Part shown: positions 1 through 9,031 of the stretch, piece after piece | How the letters are laid out: every line of letters begins with the position of its first letter | Position numbering within the stretch: the first letter of the stretch is position 1 | Assembly (NCBI GenBank): GCA_021806645.1 | Contig: JAJZQX010000011.1 | Coordinates: 62,001 to 126,000, forward strand | Reading direction: 5' to 3' | From: Myxococcales bacterium | Lineage (GTDB): Bacteria; Myxococcota; Myxococcia; Myxococcales; Anaeromyxobacteraceae | DNA: 64,000 nucleotides | Made by a program: the position numbers and the translations under genes | The notes under the pieces: generated by a model | Database searches by the model: none | What the model was told of the DNA's origin: nothing | The model's input: only the letters and a program-made list of their open reading frames with translations

Positions 1-101
1 TCCCCGGCAATTACCAGGAGTACGAGGCCGACAAGCGGCGCCGCCTGGGCGAGGACGCTGCGAGGCCGAGGAGGATCCGGTTCAAACCAGTCCACAGGTA
101 G
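1..101 (+). CDS. ettA: C-terminal end of EttA-like ABC-F ATPase (partial)
   Basis: The window opens inside a reading frame (codons from base 3) that ends at a TAG at 99-101. The last 32 residues read GNYQEYEADKRRRLG followed by a basic RRIRFKPVHR tail. This resembles the end of EttA, the energy-dependent translational throttle ABC-F protein, where a 'YEEDKRRRLG' segment precedes a basic terminus. ABC-F proteins are soluble, bind the ribosomal E site and gate translation by ATP hydrolysis. Only the tail is visible, so the ATPase domains cannot be checked and the call rests on this one segment. Confidence 0.6.
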   Translation, partial: PGNYQEYEADKRRRLGEDAARPRRIRFKPVHR

Positions 102-142
102 CCGCGGGGCGCCTGGTGCGGCGACGCCCAGCGGTGCCGCCC

Positions 143-215
143 GGGCCCGGCGATTCGCCCCTTTCCGCCCGGCGGCGCCTGCCGGGGGCCCGGCGGGACG
201 GAGCCGCTCCGGCCC
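143..215 (-). repeat. Spacer repeat, copy A (inverted)
   Basis: Read on the minus strand, this stretch runs from GGGCCGGAGCGG (215-204) through CAGGCGCCGCCGGG and GGAAAGG to CGCCGGGCCC (ending at 143). The same blocks occur in the same order on the plus strand at 727-796. The two copies therefore form an imperfect inverted repeat about 510 bases apart. Short mismatches and indels separate the conserved blocks. Confidence 0.55.
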
Positions 216-726
216 TCGTGCTGCGCGACGCCACGAGGGCACCGCAGGCCTCGACGCGCTGCGAGTGAACATGACGGGCGGGGCTGCGGAAACTTGCTCC
301 GCGCTCGCTGCGCGACGCGGAGCTTCGGACAGTCCTCGCCCCGCGCAAGGCAGCACGGCGCGCCGAGGCGCACGGTGCAAGGCCCGGCGCCGCTCCGCAA
401 AGGGCCTCGCGTCCCGCCCGCCGGGCCCTTGGGCGGCGCCTCCCCGTGAAGGCGCCCCACGTCGCCCGGCGGTTCGGCGTCCAATCGCCCAGGCGCCGAA
501 GTCGGGCGGGGCTGTCGCGCGAAGGCCCACTCGCCGAGCACGCCGGCGAGGAAGCGCTGCCGAGGCGCGCCAGGGTCCAGCGTGCGCGACGGCAACCGGA
601 GCCTCGCCCGGGCCCGGTCGCAGACGTCGTAGGCGCTCCAGCGAGGCGACCTTTGCCGGCGCGCCCCGCACCTCCAGCGGGCCGCGCGCCGAGGCCGGTG
701 AGCAACCGACCGCGCGCGCAGGCTGT

Positions 727-796
727 GGGCCGGAGCGGGATAGCTCCCCGCCCGCAGGCGCCGCCGGGTGGAAAGGCGCGCCGAACCGCCGGGCCC
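727..796 (+). repeat. Spacer repeat, copy C (direct)
   Basis: This copy carries GGGCCGGAGCGG (727-738), CAGGCGCCGCCGGG (755-768), GGAAAGG and CGCCGGGCCC, matching the minus strand of 143-215 block by block. It is followed by TTGGCAGGCGCC, a variant of which also follows the shorter related block near 420-440 (GCCGGGCCCTTGGGCGGCGCC). The element lies just downstream of the topA stop. Confidence 0.55.
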
Positions 797-855
797 TTGG
801 CAGGCGCCTTCGCTGGCTGCGGTCGCGACAGGCTGCCTCGCGGCGACCTGGCCGT

Positions 856-3582
856 TCAGGCCTTGGCGGTCTTGGCCCTCTTCTTCGGCGCCTTGGCCTT
901 CGCGGGCGCTTCGGCCTTCGGTGCCTTGTCCGCCTTCGGCCTCTTCGCCTTGAGCGTTCCTGGCTCGGCTACCGCCTTCGGCGCTCCAGCCTTCGCCGGT
1001 TTGGCCTTCGCCACCCGCGCCCCACGCCCCCCCCGGCGCGCGGTCCTCAGCGCCATCTTCTGCTGCCCCTCCGGCGAGGCCATGTACTCGCGCCGCTCGG
1101 CCAGCAGCTCGGAGGCGCGCTCCGGGGTCATGTCGGCCGGGTCGTCGCCGCGGCGGAGCGAGGCGTTGGTCTCGCCGTCGGTGACGTAGAGGCCGAACTT
1201 GCCCTCCTTGAGGACCATCTTCTTCCCGGAGACCGCGTCCTCGCCGTAGGTGGCGAGCGGCGGTCTGGGGGCCCCGCGGCCCCTGAACTGCTTGGGCTGG
1301 GCGAAGATCGCCAGCGCCTGCTCCAGCGTGATGGTGAGGGCGATGCCATCGTCCTCGCCGCCCAGGTTGCGGCTCTCGCCGCCCATGGTGAGGTAGGGGC
1401 CGAACTTGCCGTAGCAGGCGCGCACCTCGGCGCCGTCGGGCGCCAGGCCGAGCGACCGGGGGAGAGCCAGCAGCCGGAGGGCGTCGTCGAGCGTCACCGC
1501 CTCCAGCTTCATGCTCTTGAGGAGCGACTGGGTCTTCCGAGGCTTCTCCTTCTCCTTGGCCTCGCCGAGCTGGACGTAGGGGCCGAAGCGGCCCGACTTG
1601 GCGTAGACCGGGAGCGAGGTGGCGGGATCGGTTCCCAGCAGCCGGCCGCCGCGCGGCGCGGAGAGGATCTCCTCCGCCTTCTGCACCGTCAGCTCGTCGG
1701 GGGCCAGCTTCTCGGGGATGGGGGCGGTGTCGTCGCCGCGCTTCAGGTACGGGCCGTAGCGGCCGACGCGGGCCACGATCTCGGCGCCGTTCCGGTCCGG
1801 GCCGATGGGGATGGCGTTCAGGGCGGCCGGATCGATCCGCTCCAGGTCACCCACCAGGGCGCTCAGGCCGGTGTGCTTATCGTCGCCGAAGTAGAAGAGC
1901 TTGAGGAAGTCGCCGCGGCCGCGCTCGCGCCCGGCGATCTGGTCGAGGTCGTCCTCCATCTCGGCGGTGAAGGCGTAGTCCACCAGCTGCGCGAAGTGGG
2001 TGGAGAGCAGCTTCACCACGACGAAGCCGACCCAGTCCGGGACCAGCGCCTGCCCCTTCTTCCAGACGTAGCGCGCGGCCAGCGCCCCCATGATCGAGGC
2101 GTAGGTGGAGGGGCGGCCGATGCCCAGCTCCTCCAGCTTCTTCACCAGCGAGGCCTCGGTGTAGCGGGCCGGCGGCGAGGTGACGTGGCCGACCGGCTCG
2201 AGCGCCTCCACCTCGACGGTCTCGCCCTCGTGGAGCTGCGGCAGCGGCGACTCCTGGTCGTCGAGCGCGGCCTCGGGGTCGTCGGCCCCCTCGACGTAGG
2301 CGCGCAGGTAGCCGGGGAAGGTGATGGTGCGCCCCGAGGCGCTGAACTCGGCCCTCTCGCCGCCGGCGGTGACGGCGTCGAGCTTGACGGCCACCGACTC
2401 GCCCTCGGCGTCGGCCATCTGCGAGGCGATGGTGCGCTTCCAGACCAGGTCGTAGAGCTTCAGCTCGGCGCCGTTCAGCTCGCCGGCCAGCGACTCGGGG
2501 GTGCGGAAGGCGTCGCCGGCGGGGCGGACTGCCTCGTGGGCCTCCTGCGCGTTCTTGGACTTCTTCAGGTAGGCGCGCGGCTGGGCCGGCAGGTACCTGG
2601 CGCCGAAGAGCTCGCCGATCTGCGCGCGCGCCGCCGAGATGGCGGTGGCCGAGAGCGTGGTGCTGTCGGTGCGCATGTAGGTGATGTAGCCGCGCTCGTA
2701 GAGCCCCTGCGCCAGCCGCATCACCTGCTGCGCGGAGAGCCGGAGCTTGCGGCCGCCCTCCTGCTGCAGCGTGGAGGTGATGAAGGGGGGCTTGGGCGAG
2801 CTGCGGTAGCCCTTCTTCTCCAGCGAGCGGACGCTGAAGGGGCGGCCGTGGAGCCCGGTGGCGAGGCGGCGGGCGGTGGCCTCGTCGAGGAGGCGGGCCT
2901 CGGAGGAGAGGGCGCCCTTCTCGTCGAAGTCCTTGCCGGTGGCGACGCGGCGGCCGTCCACCGCGGTGAGCGTGGACTGGAAGGCCGGCGAGGTGGGGTG
3001 ACGCGCCGTCACGTTCCAGTAGGAGCCGGAGCGGAAGCGCATGCGCTCCAGCTCGCGCTCGACGATCAGCCTGATGGCGGGCGACTGGACGCGGCCGGCG
3101 GAGAGCTTGGGGGCGATCTTCTTCCAGAGGACCGGCGAGACCTCGTAGCCGTAGAGCCGATCGAGCGTGCGGCGCGCCTCCTGCGCGTCCACCAGCCCCA
3201 TGTCGAGGTCGCGCGACTGGTCCACCGCCTCGGTGATGGCCTTCTTGGTGATCTCGTGGAAGACCATCCGGTGGACGGGCACCTTGGGCTTGAGCTGCTC
3301 GCGCAGGTGCCAGGCGATGGCCTCGCCCTCGCGGTCCTCGTCGGTGGCGAGGTAGAGGGAGGAGGCGCCCTTCAAGGCCTCGCGCAGCCCGCGGATGACG
3401 TCCGGCTTGGTGACCTCGTAGGTGAGGGCGAAGTCGTTCTCGACGTCCACGCAGAGCCCGCTCGAAGGCAGGTCGACCACGTGGCCGACGGAGGCCATCA
3501 CCTTGAAGTCCGGACCGAGGTACTTTTCGATGGTCTTGGCCTTGGCCGGGGACTCGACGATGACGAGGGACTTGGAAGCCAT
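856..3582 (-). CDS. topA: DNA topoisomerase I (type IA)
   Basis: 908 residues. The enzyme relaxes negative supercoils by transient single-strand cleavage. The N-terminal Toprim domain starts with LVIVESPAKAKTIEKYLG and carries the acidic metal motif D81-x-D83-x-E85. SAGRVQSPA (161-169) is the conserved core motif. Tyr302 in ITYMRTDS is the expected active-site tyrosine. Residues from about 560 onward hold several GRYGPY/KFGPY-type repeats. These correspond to topoisomerase C-terminal zinc-ribbon repeats that have lost their cysteines, as in actinobacterial and some proteobacterial enzymes. The last 50 residues are a Lys/Ala/Pro tail, which is common in high-GC homologues and probably contacts DNA or RNA polymerase. 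The start is an ATG at 3582. Confidence 0.97.
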   Translation of the reverse strand: MASKSLVIVESPAKAKTIEKYLGPDFKVMASVGHVVDLPSSGLCVDVENDFALTYEVTKPDVIRGLREALKGASSLYLATDEDREGEAIAWHLREQLKPKVPVHRMVFHEITKKAITEAVDQSRDLDMGLVDAQEARRTLDRLYGYEVSPVLWKKIAPKLSAGRVQSPAIRLIVERELERMRFRSGSYWNVTARHPTSPAFQSTLTAVDGRRVATGKDFDEKGALSSEARLLDEATARRLATGLHGRPFSVRSLEKKGYRSSPKPPFITSTLQQEGGRKLRLSAQQVMRLAQGLYERGYITYMRTDSTTLSATAISAARAQIGELFGARYLPAQPRAYLKKSKNAQEAHEAVRPAGDAFRTPESLAGELNGAELKLYDLVWKRTIASQMADAEGESVAVKLDAVTAGGERAEFSASGRTITFPGYLRAYVEGADDPEAALDDQESPLPQLHEGETVEVEALEPVGHVTSPPARYTEASLVKKLEELGIGRPSTYASIMGALAARYVWKKGQALVPDWVGFVVVKLLSTHFAQLVDYAFTAEMEDDLDQIAGRERGRGDFLKLFYFGDDKHTGLSALVGDLERIDPAALNAIPIGPDRNGAEIVARVGRYGPYLKRGDDTAPIPEKLAPDELTVQKAEEILSAPRGGRLLGTDPATSLPVYAKSGRFGPYVQLGEAKEKEKPRKTQSLLKSMKLEAVTLDDALRLLALPRSLGLAPDGAEVRACYGKFGPYLTMGGESRNLGGEDDGIALTITLEQALAIFAQPKQFRGRGAPRPPLATYGEDAVSGKKMVLKEGKFGLYVTDGETNASLRRGDDPADMTPERASELLAERREYMASPEGQQKMALRTARRGGRGARVAKAKPAKAGAPKAVAEPGTLKAKRPKADKAPKAEAPAKAKAPKKRAKTAKA

Positions 3583-3674
3583 GGCCGGGACGGATAGGTG
3601 GTGAGTGGTGGTCTTGTCAACCTCGGATGGCGGCGAGGTCGTGGCCGGGCCGGGGTCTACGGGGGGTGAGACCG

Positions 3675-4247
3675 ATGGAAAACAAGGTGGTTGGACGCGG
3701 GACCGGGCGTGCTGGCGAGTGGGTGGCGCTGCTGCGCGGGATCAACGTCGGCGGGCGGAACCGGCTGCCCATGCCGGCGCTGGCCGGCTTCTTCGAGGAG
3801 GCGGGGTGTGTCGAGGTGCGCACGGTGATCCAGAGCGGGAACGTGCTCTTCCGGGCGCCGGCCGCGGTGGCCCGGGCGGCGCCGGAGCGCGTCTCGGCGC
3901 GGATCCATGAGGTGTACGGCCACCGGCCGCCCATGGTGATCAGGTCGGCCGCCGAGCTGAAGGCGGTGCTGGACGGGAACCCGTTCCTGGCCGAGGGGGC
4001 GGAGGAGGACCTGCTCCACGTCGTCTTCCTGGCCGCTAAGCCGGCGCCGGCGGCGGTGAAGGCGCTCGATCCGGGCCGGTCGCTCGGAGACCGGTTGGTG
4101 GTGCGCGGGCGGGAGGTGTTCCTGTTCCTGCCACGGGGCGTCTCCGGGACGCGGTTCACCACCGACTACCTGGATCGGACCCTCGGGACCATGGGGACGT
4201 GGAGGAACTGGAGGAGCGTGAGGAGGGTGAGTGGAAGCGGAGGTTGA
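3675..4247 (+). CDS. DUF1697 family protein
   Basis: 190 residues. The sequence has the hallmarks of DUF1697: WVALLRGINVGGRNRLPMPAL near the N terminus, VIQSGNVLF at about 50, and a terminal DYLDRTLGT segment. The family is small, cytoplasmic and of unknown biochemical role. I chose the ATG at 3675 because GGGGGGTGAG lies just upstream as a ribosome binding site; an in-frame ATG at 3627 has none. The gene diverges from topA. Its C terminus (after TWRNW) departs from the usual family ending, so the last 10-15 residues may be altered. Confidence 0.85.
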   Translation: MENKVVGRGTGRAGEWVALLRGINVGGRNRLPMPALAGFFEEAGCVEVRTVIQSGNVLFRAPAAVARAAPERVSARIHEVYGHRPPMVIRSAAELKAVLDGNPFLAEGAEEDLLHVVFLAAKPAPAAVKALDPGRSLGDRLVVRGREVFLFLPRGVSGTRFTTDYLDRTLGTMGTWRNWRSVRRVSGSGG

Positions 4248-4676
4248 GCACCAGGAGCCGCTCATCGCGAGACCACGGGCGGCGTGAGGCAGGCATGGAT
4301 CCCCTCCTGGTGGGCGATCCAGCATCTGGCCATGGGCAGCCGGCGTCAACCGAAGCTGCGGTTGCCACGCACCCGAACTGCCGCCCGCTTCGCCAAGGAC
4401 CAGCATCGAAGGCTCGTCGCGATCCGCGGAAAAGCAGCGTCCCTCTTGGGTTTCACGACAATAAGTGCTTGACGCATTTCACGCCGAATCGGCGCACGTC
4501 GAGTGAAGTCTGGCGAGAAGGCCCACCAGAGCGCCCCTGGCTGGCGCTGGAGCGCGTCCGGCGGGACCGGCCGGGGTCGCGAGGGGTCGGGCGCGAACGC
4601 GTCACCTGGCGCGAATGCGCGCGCTTGGCGAGGGCCGAAAATCTCGTGAGAGGATCCGCTCATGGAGGTCACGACC
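4248..4676. other. Intergenic stretch without a supported gene
   Basis: About 430 bases. Short frames on both strands lack recognisable motifs. There is a TTGACG at 4473-4478 followed by a TTCAC...GTGAA pair enclosing a small GCCG-AAT-CGGC hairpin, so a promoter for the following endonuclease gene is possible. A suitable -10 sequence was not evident. Confidence 0.35.
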
Positions 4677-5873
4677 ATGACGACCAACTCCCTCGACCTC
4701 CCCGCCGCGCGGCGGCTCCGTGACGGCCTCGCCACCCTCCTCCGCGCCGAGCGCTCCGTCGCGGCCGATTTCCTGCTGGCGCTGGCCGACTTCGACCGGC
4801 GCCGAGGATGGGAGCCGCTCGGCCACGCCAGCTTGTTCGCGTTCCTGCACGTGGAGCTCAAGCTCCCGAACGCAACCTCCTTCTGGCGCATGAGCGCGGC
4901 CCGGCTCCTCCAGCGCTTCCCCGAGCTCATCGAGCCGCTGCGAGACGGTCGCTTGTGCCTCACCACGACGGCCGAACTGGCCAAGGTGCTCACCGAGGAG
5001 AACCGCAGCGAGGTGCTGCCGCGCTTCTTCGGGCTCTCGGCACGCGAGGCGAAGGAGGTGGTCGCCGAGTTGCAGCCGCGTGAAGCGCCGGCCACCCGGG
5101 CGGTGGTGACCTCGGTGCTGCGGTCGGAATTCAGGCAGCCCGCCGCGCCACAGGGCGGCTTCACGCTGGCCACCGCGACGACGGACCTTCGGGCCCCGAG
5201 TGTGGTCCCTCCAACGCAACTTCGGGCGCCCGAAATGACCGCCGCGAGTGACGCCCGGCGCCTGGAGCGCCACGGTGAGGTGGAACCGCTCACCGCAGAC
5301 CTTCGCCGGCTCCACGTCACCGTCAGCCGGAGGTTCATGCAGAAGCTCGACGCCGCGCGTGACGGCCTCTCGCACTCCATCGCCGGGGCCTCGGCCGAGC
5401 AGGTGCTGGAGGCGGCTCTCGACCTGCTGCTCGAGAAGCAGGCCAGGTCACGCGGTCAGGTCACAAAGCCTCGGGCCAAGGTGGCCCCGGCGACGCCCGC
5501 GCAGGCCGCAACGACTGCAGCCACGGCTGCACCACGACTGGAGGTGCCACCGCTTGCGCTCGTCCCAGCGGAGCCCGCTCCGCCTCGCCGCGCCGGGCCA
5601 CGCGAGGCGATTCCGGCCGCGGTGAAGCGCGCAGTCTGGGAGCGCGACCAGGGCCGCTGCGCCTGGCCGCTCGACGGCGGCGGCACGTGCGGCTCGACGC
5701 ACCGGCTGGAGTTCGACCACGTCGTCCCGTGGGCGAGAGATGGTGCGCCCATCGTCGAGGGGATCCGGATCCTGTGCAGGCGTCACAACGTGTTGGCCGC
5801 GCGCCAGGCGTTCGGCGAGCGGTGCATGGCGCGATACACCGGCCCCCGCGCCGCGCCGAGCGATAGGGCGTGA
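4677..5873 (+). CDS. HNH endonuclease (DUF222-like/13E12-type)
   Basis: About 398 residues. The N-terminal helical region (LRAERSVAADFLLALADFDRR, then FAFLHVELKLPNATSFWR) is typical of the HNH endonucleases found in many copies in Anaeromyxobacter and actinobacteria. A variable Ala/Pro-rich linker covers about 160-290. The C-terminal HNH nuclease has a Cys-containing zinc loop (GRCAWPLDGGGTCG) followed by LEFDHVVPWARDG and ILCRRHN, giving the D-H-H/N metal site. The ATG at 4677 has GGAGGT eight bases upstream; an in-frame ATG at 4662 is the alternative. Such genes are often multicopy and thought to be mobile or defensive, but their function here is not shown. Confidence 0.88.
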   Translation: MTTNSLDLPAARRLRDGLATLLRAERSVAADFLLALADFDRRRGWEPLGHASLFAFLHVELKLPNATSFWRMSAARLLQRFPELIEPLRDGRLCLTTTAELAKVLTEENRSEVLPRFFGLSAREAKEVVAELQPREAPATRAVVTSVLRSEFRQPAAPQGGFTLATATTDLRAPSVVPPTQLRAPEMTAASDARRLERHGEVEPLTADLRRLHVTVSRRFMQKLDAARDGLSHSIAGASAEQVLEAALDLLLEKQARSRGQVTKPRAKVAPATPAQAATTAATAAPRLEVPPLALVPAEPAPPRRAGPREAIPAAVKRAVWERDQGRCAWPLDGGGTCGSTHRLEFDHVVPWARDGAPIVEGIRILCRRHNVLAARQAFGERCMARYTGPRAAPSDRA

Positions 5874-6083
5874 GCCGGGCGTCGCGAAGGTCCGCCATGC
5901 AGGGGGCGCCGAACCGACCTCGGCGGGACTCCAGCCGCGCCACCCGCTTCGCGATGAGCCGCGTGAGCTTCTGCCGCGACGGCGGCGGCCCGGCCCGGTC
6001 CGGACCGGCTGGCCATCGACCCAGAGCGCGTCGGACTGCCCCCAGGCCTCCATGGTCGGGCGATCGAAGGTGGCGGATCGGCC

Positions 6084-7394
6084 CTACGCCCGCCCCGGCG
6101 CCACGCGCCGCGCCAGCGCCGTGACCGCCGCGCCGGCCTCCCTGGCATATCCGCGAACCGTGTCGTCGAGCCGCGGCTCCGCCTCGACCTCGCTCCAGAA
6201 GCGCCGGGCCCAGGCGGCGGCGTCGGGCCAGACGTCGATGGTGGCGCCCGTGGGCGGGGCCGGCTCGAAGCGGCGGGTGACCAGCGTCTCGGCGGAAGGG
6301 GCGAGGATCATCGGGAGCATGTCGTAGGAGGGCGCCAGCCGGAGCGACCCTTCCGGCGCGGCGAGGAACGCCAGGTTCCCCGGGTGGCGGTCGTTGTTGC
6401 CGGTGAGCTGGCCGTACGTGTCGAGCCAGCGCACCCGCCGGCGATCCTCCGGCGACAGGAGGAACGGCGGGCCCACCAGCTGGGCCACCACGGCGATCCA
6501 GTCGCCGCCGAGGCCGAGGTACTCGTCGTCGATGGCGCCGAGCGAGACCACCGCGCGCCGGCCGCGCGGGCCGACCCGGTCGAACCGTTCCACCTCGAGG
6601 AAGCGCCAGCCCTCCACGTCCAGCAGCCGCGCCGACGAGGCCGGCACCCCGGCGGCGGCCACCAGCTCCAGCGCCTTCCACTCGCACCAGAGCAGGTCGC
6701 GCCAGCGGCGGGCCGTGGGAGAGGGCTCGCCGGAGGCGAACTTCACCAGGACGTGCCGGCCGCCCGAGAAGGCGCCGAACTTGGGCCGCTCGCCACCCGC
6801 CGAGGAGCCGCCGACGTCGGTGGCCGATCGCTCGGCCAGCCGGGGATAGTCGGCGGGACCGACCTCGCGGAGCGGTGCCGCCAGGGAGCGGGCCAGCGAC
6901 TCGTCGCCGACCACCAGGTTGCCGACGCAGTCGTCGCCGCGCCTCGCCAGCGCGATGAGCCGGTGGTCGTCCGACCAGCTGCCCAGTCGCGGCGGGAGCG
7001 CCAGCTCCGGAAACCGGGCCGCGAAGCCGTGGCCGAGATACCCCTGCGGAGCCATGTCGGCGAGCGCCGGCGGGAGGCCGGAGAAGAGCTGGCCTCCCCG
7101 GGGCGACTCCCACCAGTGCTGACCCTCGGCCAGCAGGTGAAGCTTGCCCGCGGAGGCCGACCGGCCCTCCTCGTCGATCCGGAAGATCGGGAGGCGCCGC
7201 CCCAACCCCTCGACCAGGCGGGTCGTCGAGTAGGCGGTGGCGGTACCCCGGCCAAGCCGGAGGACGCGGTCACCCGCCTTCGAGACCAGCCTGGAGAGCG
7301 TGGCCGGGGAGATGCCCAGCGCCGCACGGAGTTCGGCCGCCCGGGCCACGCGCCGGCGGGACAGCTCGGAAAGGAAGGAATCGAGATCGACCAT
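6084..7394 (-). CDS. hipH: Solitary HipA-family kinase, YjjJ/HipH type
   Basis: 436 residues. HipA-family proteins are Ser/Thr kinases that arrest growth. The N terminus is a winged helix DNA-binding domain (LGISPATLSRLVSKAGDRVLRLG). The kinase part has a Gly/Ser-rich ATP loop (GGSSAGGERPKF, 195-206), the ATP lysine K218, the catalytic loop GNNDRHPGN (332-340, D335) and the metal-binding Asp in LAPSYDM (D358). This matches E. coli YjjJ (HipH) in length and in having its own DNA-binding domain. No hipB lies beside it, so the protein may autoregulate. Palindromic sequences at 7423-7501, just upstream, are candidate operators. Confidence 0.88.
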   Translation of the reverse strand: MVDLDSFLSELSRRRVARAAELRAALGISPATLSRLVSKAGDRVLRLGRGTATAYSTTRLVEGLGRRLPIFRIDEEGRSASAGKLHLLAEGQHWWESPRGGQLFSGLPPALADMAPQGYLGHGFAARFPELALPPRLGSWSDDHRLIALARRGDDCVGNLVVGDESLARSLAAPLREVGPADYPRLAERSATDVGGSSAGGERPKFGAFSGGRHVLVKFASGEPSPTARRWRDLLWCEWKALELVAAAGVPASSARLLDVEGWRFLEVERFDRVGPRGRRAVVSLGAIDDEYLGLGGDWIAVVAQLVGPPFLLSPEDRRRVRWLDTYGQLTGNNDRHPGNLAFLAAPEGSLRLAPSYDMLPMILAPSAETLVTRRFEPAPPTGATIDVWPDAAAWARRFWSEVEAEPRLDDTVRGYAREAGAAVTALARRVAPGRA

Positions 7395-7422
7395 GTGACG
7401 CCCGCGGGCTCGCCTCGGAACG

Positions 7423-7501
7423 CGTTGCGCAACGAGCCATGAAACGACGCCTGCAACGATAGCAGAAACGATGAACGACCTGCAACATGAGTTGTTACAG
7501 G
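7423..7501 (-). promoter_or_regulatory. Candidate operator region for the HipH-type gene
   Basis: Upstream of the kinase start (ATG at 7394) lie a perfect 12-bp palindrome CGTTGCGCAACG (7423-7434), a CCTGCAAC half site (7450-7457), and a second CCTGCAAC at 7479. The second copy opens an interrupted inverted repeat with CAAC-ATGA-GTTG as its core and CCTG/CAGG outer arms (7479-7501). The two CCTGCAAC copies are 29 bases apart. Autoregulation through the kinase's own winged helix is inferred. Confidence 0.45.
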
Positions 7502-7558
7502 CCGTTAGGTCATTGGGTCGGAGTCATGCTGAAACGAGGGCCGGGTCCGGACCTCGCC

Positions 7559-9031
7559 TCAGGCCAGCTCGCGCAGCCGCTCCACCACCTTGACCATCGC
7601 CAGCGTGTCGAGCGCGCAGTACTCGAGCAGGTGGGCGCGAACCGTGTCGCGCTCGGCGGCGCTCATCGCCGGGCCGCCTAGCAGGAGCGCCTCGAGCGCG
7701 TTCGACGCCGTCCCGCCCTCGCCGATCTCCAGGCCGGCGTAGTCGAGCCCGGGGACCAGCGCCGGCGCCACCGCCTTCATGCTGAAGCTGCCGCCGAAGC
7801 CCGGGTGGTAGACGTGGTTGCGAACCATGGGGAGCAGGTCCACCAGCTTCCTGGTCACCTCGAGGAGCGCGCCTCGCCTCGACGGGACGTTCTCGGCGAG
7901 GTGCTCGATGCAGCGCCGCTCGAACGAGGCGTTGTAGGCGACCACCGTCCGCGCCTCGGTGCAGGCGCGCAGCACCGCCTCGGCCATCGCCGGCCTTGGA
8001 TCAGCGGGGCCGCCGGCGAGGTGCTCATGGTGCCTGGTCGCGCCGGTCGCGCCGACCACGTGGGCGCTCAGCTGCACCGGGACCGCCATGTACGGACCGC
8101 AGCCGTTCCAGGCGGGGATGGCCGGCGCGATGGTCTCGAAGTCGAGGTAGGCGATGGGCGGCACCAGCGTGGCCAGCGTCCTCGCCAGGTCGCCCTCGAC
8201 CACCACCTGGCCGCTCCGGGTGGCGCGCACCTGCCGCGCCTGGACCTCCGAGAGCTTCGCGCCGTCGGGGATGTCGCGGATCGACGCGATGCCGGCGGCC
8301 AGGAGCGGGCCGGCGACGCGGCTCGCGTAGTAGAGGTGCGAGACGTGGTCGTCGCCGACCTCCGGCCAGCAGCGCGCCTTGAACGGGCACTCGTGGGGAT
8401 CGTCGCAGTGGGGCCCGATCTCGACCACCGGCAGCGGGCCGGCGAGCGCGGCCCTCATCCGCGCCAGGTGGCCCGGGATGGAGGGCAGGAACGCCTCGGC
8501 CGCGGCGGTCACGTCGTCGCGGACGAAGAGGTTGGAGAGGTCGGGGAAGCGGCAGTCGCGGTTGAGGTGCATCACCTCCACGCGCGAGACGTCGAGTCCG
8601 GCCGCGCGCAGCACGTGGAGCTGGATGGCGGCGTCCGGGAGGTGCGGCGGCTTGGTCTCGACCGTCGATTTCACCTCGACGATGCCGTGGCCGCGCCGGC
8701 GGCGCTCCAGCACGTCCACGGCGGCGAAGACCCCGTCGGCCGAGAAGCTGGCCTCGTAGATGGCCGGGGCGCCGGCGGCCAGCGCAGCCCGGGTGTCGGC
8801 CAGCTTCTCCGCGTACTGGACGTGGTCGCGGTCGATGAGCGTGCCGCCCGGGAACTGGGCGCGGGCGCGCTCGCCCACCAGGTGGCCGCGGTCGAAGATC
8901 GCCTGCAGCGACGGCGCCACCGCCAGCTCCGGCGCGTCCGGCTCGTGGGTTCGCCACCAGAGCTGCTTCAGGCACTGGAGCCCATGGCAGAAGCGCGACT
9001 TGGAGAGCGACCTGGGGCGAGGCGTGGGCAC
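7559..9031 (-). CDS. DUF2779 protein: Fe-S PD-(D/E)XK plus DEDD exonuclease
   Basis: About 490 residues from a GTG at 9031. The first residues hold FCHGLQC, and near the middle is CDDPHECPFKARC. Together these give the Cys pattern of an iron-sulphur cluster closing a Cas4/AddB-like nuclease. The acidic site is the IVEVKSTVE stretch. The C-terminal half is DUF2779, with the DEDD exonuclease motifs YLDFETI, VAYNASFE and EYCALDTLAM, and a His-containing segment before the last motif. The protein likely degrades nucleic acid, but the substrate is unknown. A longer open frame extends to 9268; its extra residues are low-complexity Pro/Arg/Gly and I do not include them. Confidence 0.85.
   Translation of the reverse strand: MPTPRPRSLSKSRFCHGLQCLKQLWWRTHEPDAPELAVAPSLQAIFDRGHLVGERARAQFPGGTLIDRDHVQYAEKLADTRAALAAGAPAIYEASFSADGVFAAVDVLERRRRGHGIVEVKSTVETKPPHLPDAAIQLHVLRAAGLDVSRVEVMHLNRDCRFPDLSNLFVRDDVTAAAEAFLPSIPGHLARMRAALAGPLPVVEIGPHCDDPHECPFKARCWPEVGDDHVSHLYYASRVAGPLLAAGIASIRDIPDGAKLSEVQARQVRATRSGQVVVEGDLARTLATLVPPIAYLDFETIAPAIPAWNGCGPYMAVPVQLSAHVVGATGATRHHEHLAGGPADPRPAMAEAVLRACTEARTVVAYNASFERRCIEHLAENVPSRRGALLEVTRKLVDLLPMVRNHVYHPGFGGSFSMKAVAPALVPGLDYAGLEIGEGGTASNALEALLLGGPAMSAAERDTVRAHLLEYCALDTLAMVKVVERLRELA

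Larger units (their letters stand above)
102..855. other. Gene-free, repeat-rich GC spacer
   Basis: About 750 bases between the ettA tail and topA. Several long open frames cross it on both strands, but their translations are compositionally biased Ala/Arg/Pro/Gly strings without recognisable domains, and they overlap each other. I take them as frames left open by high GC. The stretch holds an imperfect inverted repeat pair, listed separately, and further shorter copies of a GCCGGGCCC-type core. It may carry the ettA and topA terminators, but no single clean hairpin followed by T residues stands out. Confidence 0.5.

Noticed and set aside
265-3597. Open frame of 1,110 codons on the plus strand across the spacer and topA
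   Set aside because: It lies opposite topA, has Ala/Gly/Arg/Leu-biased composition and no motif; it is a shadow of a high-GC gene.
5461-7113. Long minus-strand frame overlapping the HNH and HipH-type genes
   Set aside because: Ala/Arg/Gly/Pro shadow without domains; both overlapped genes have clear families in other frames.
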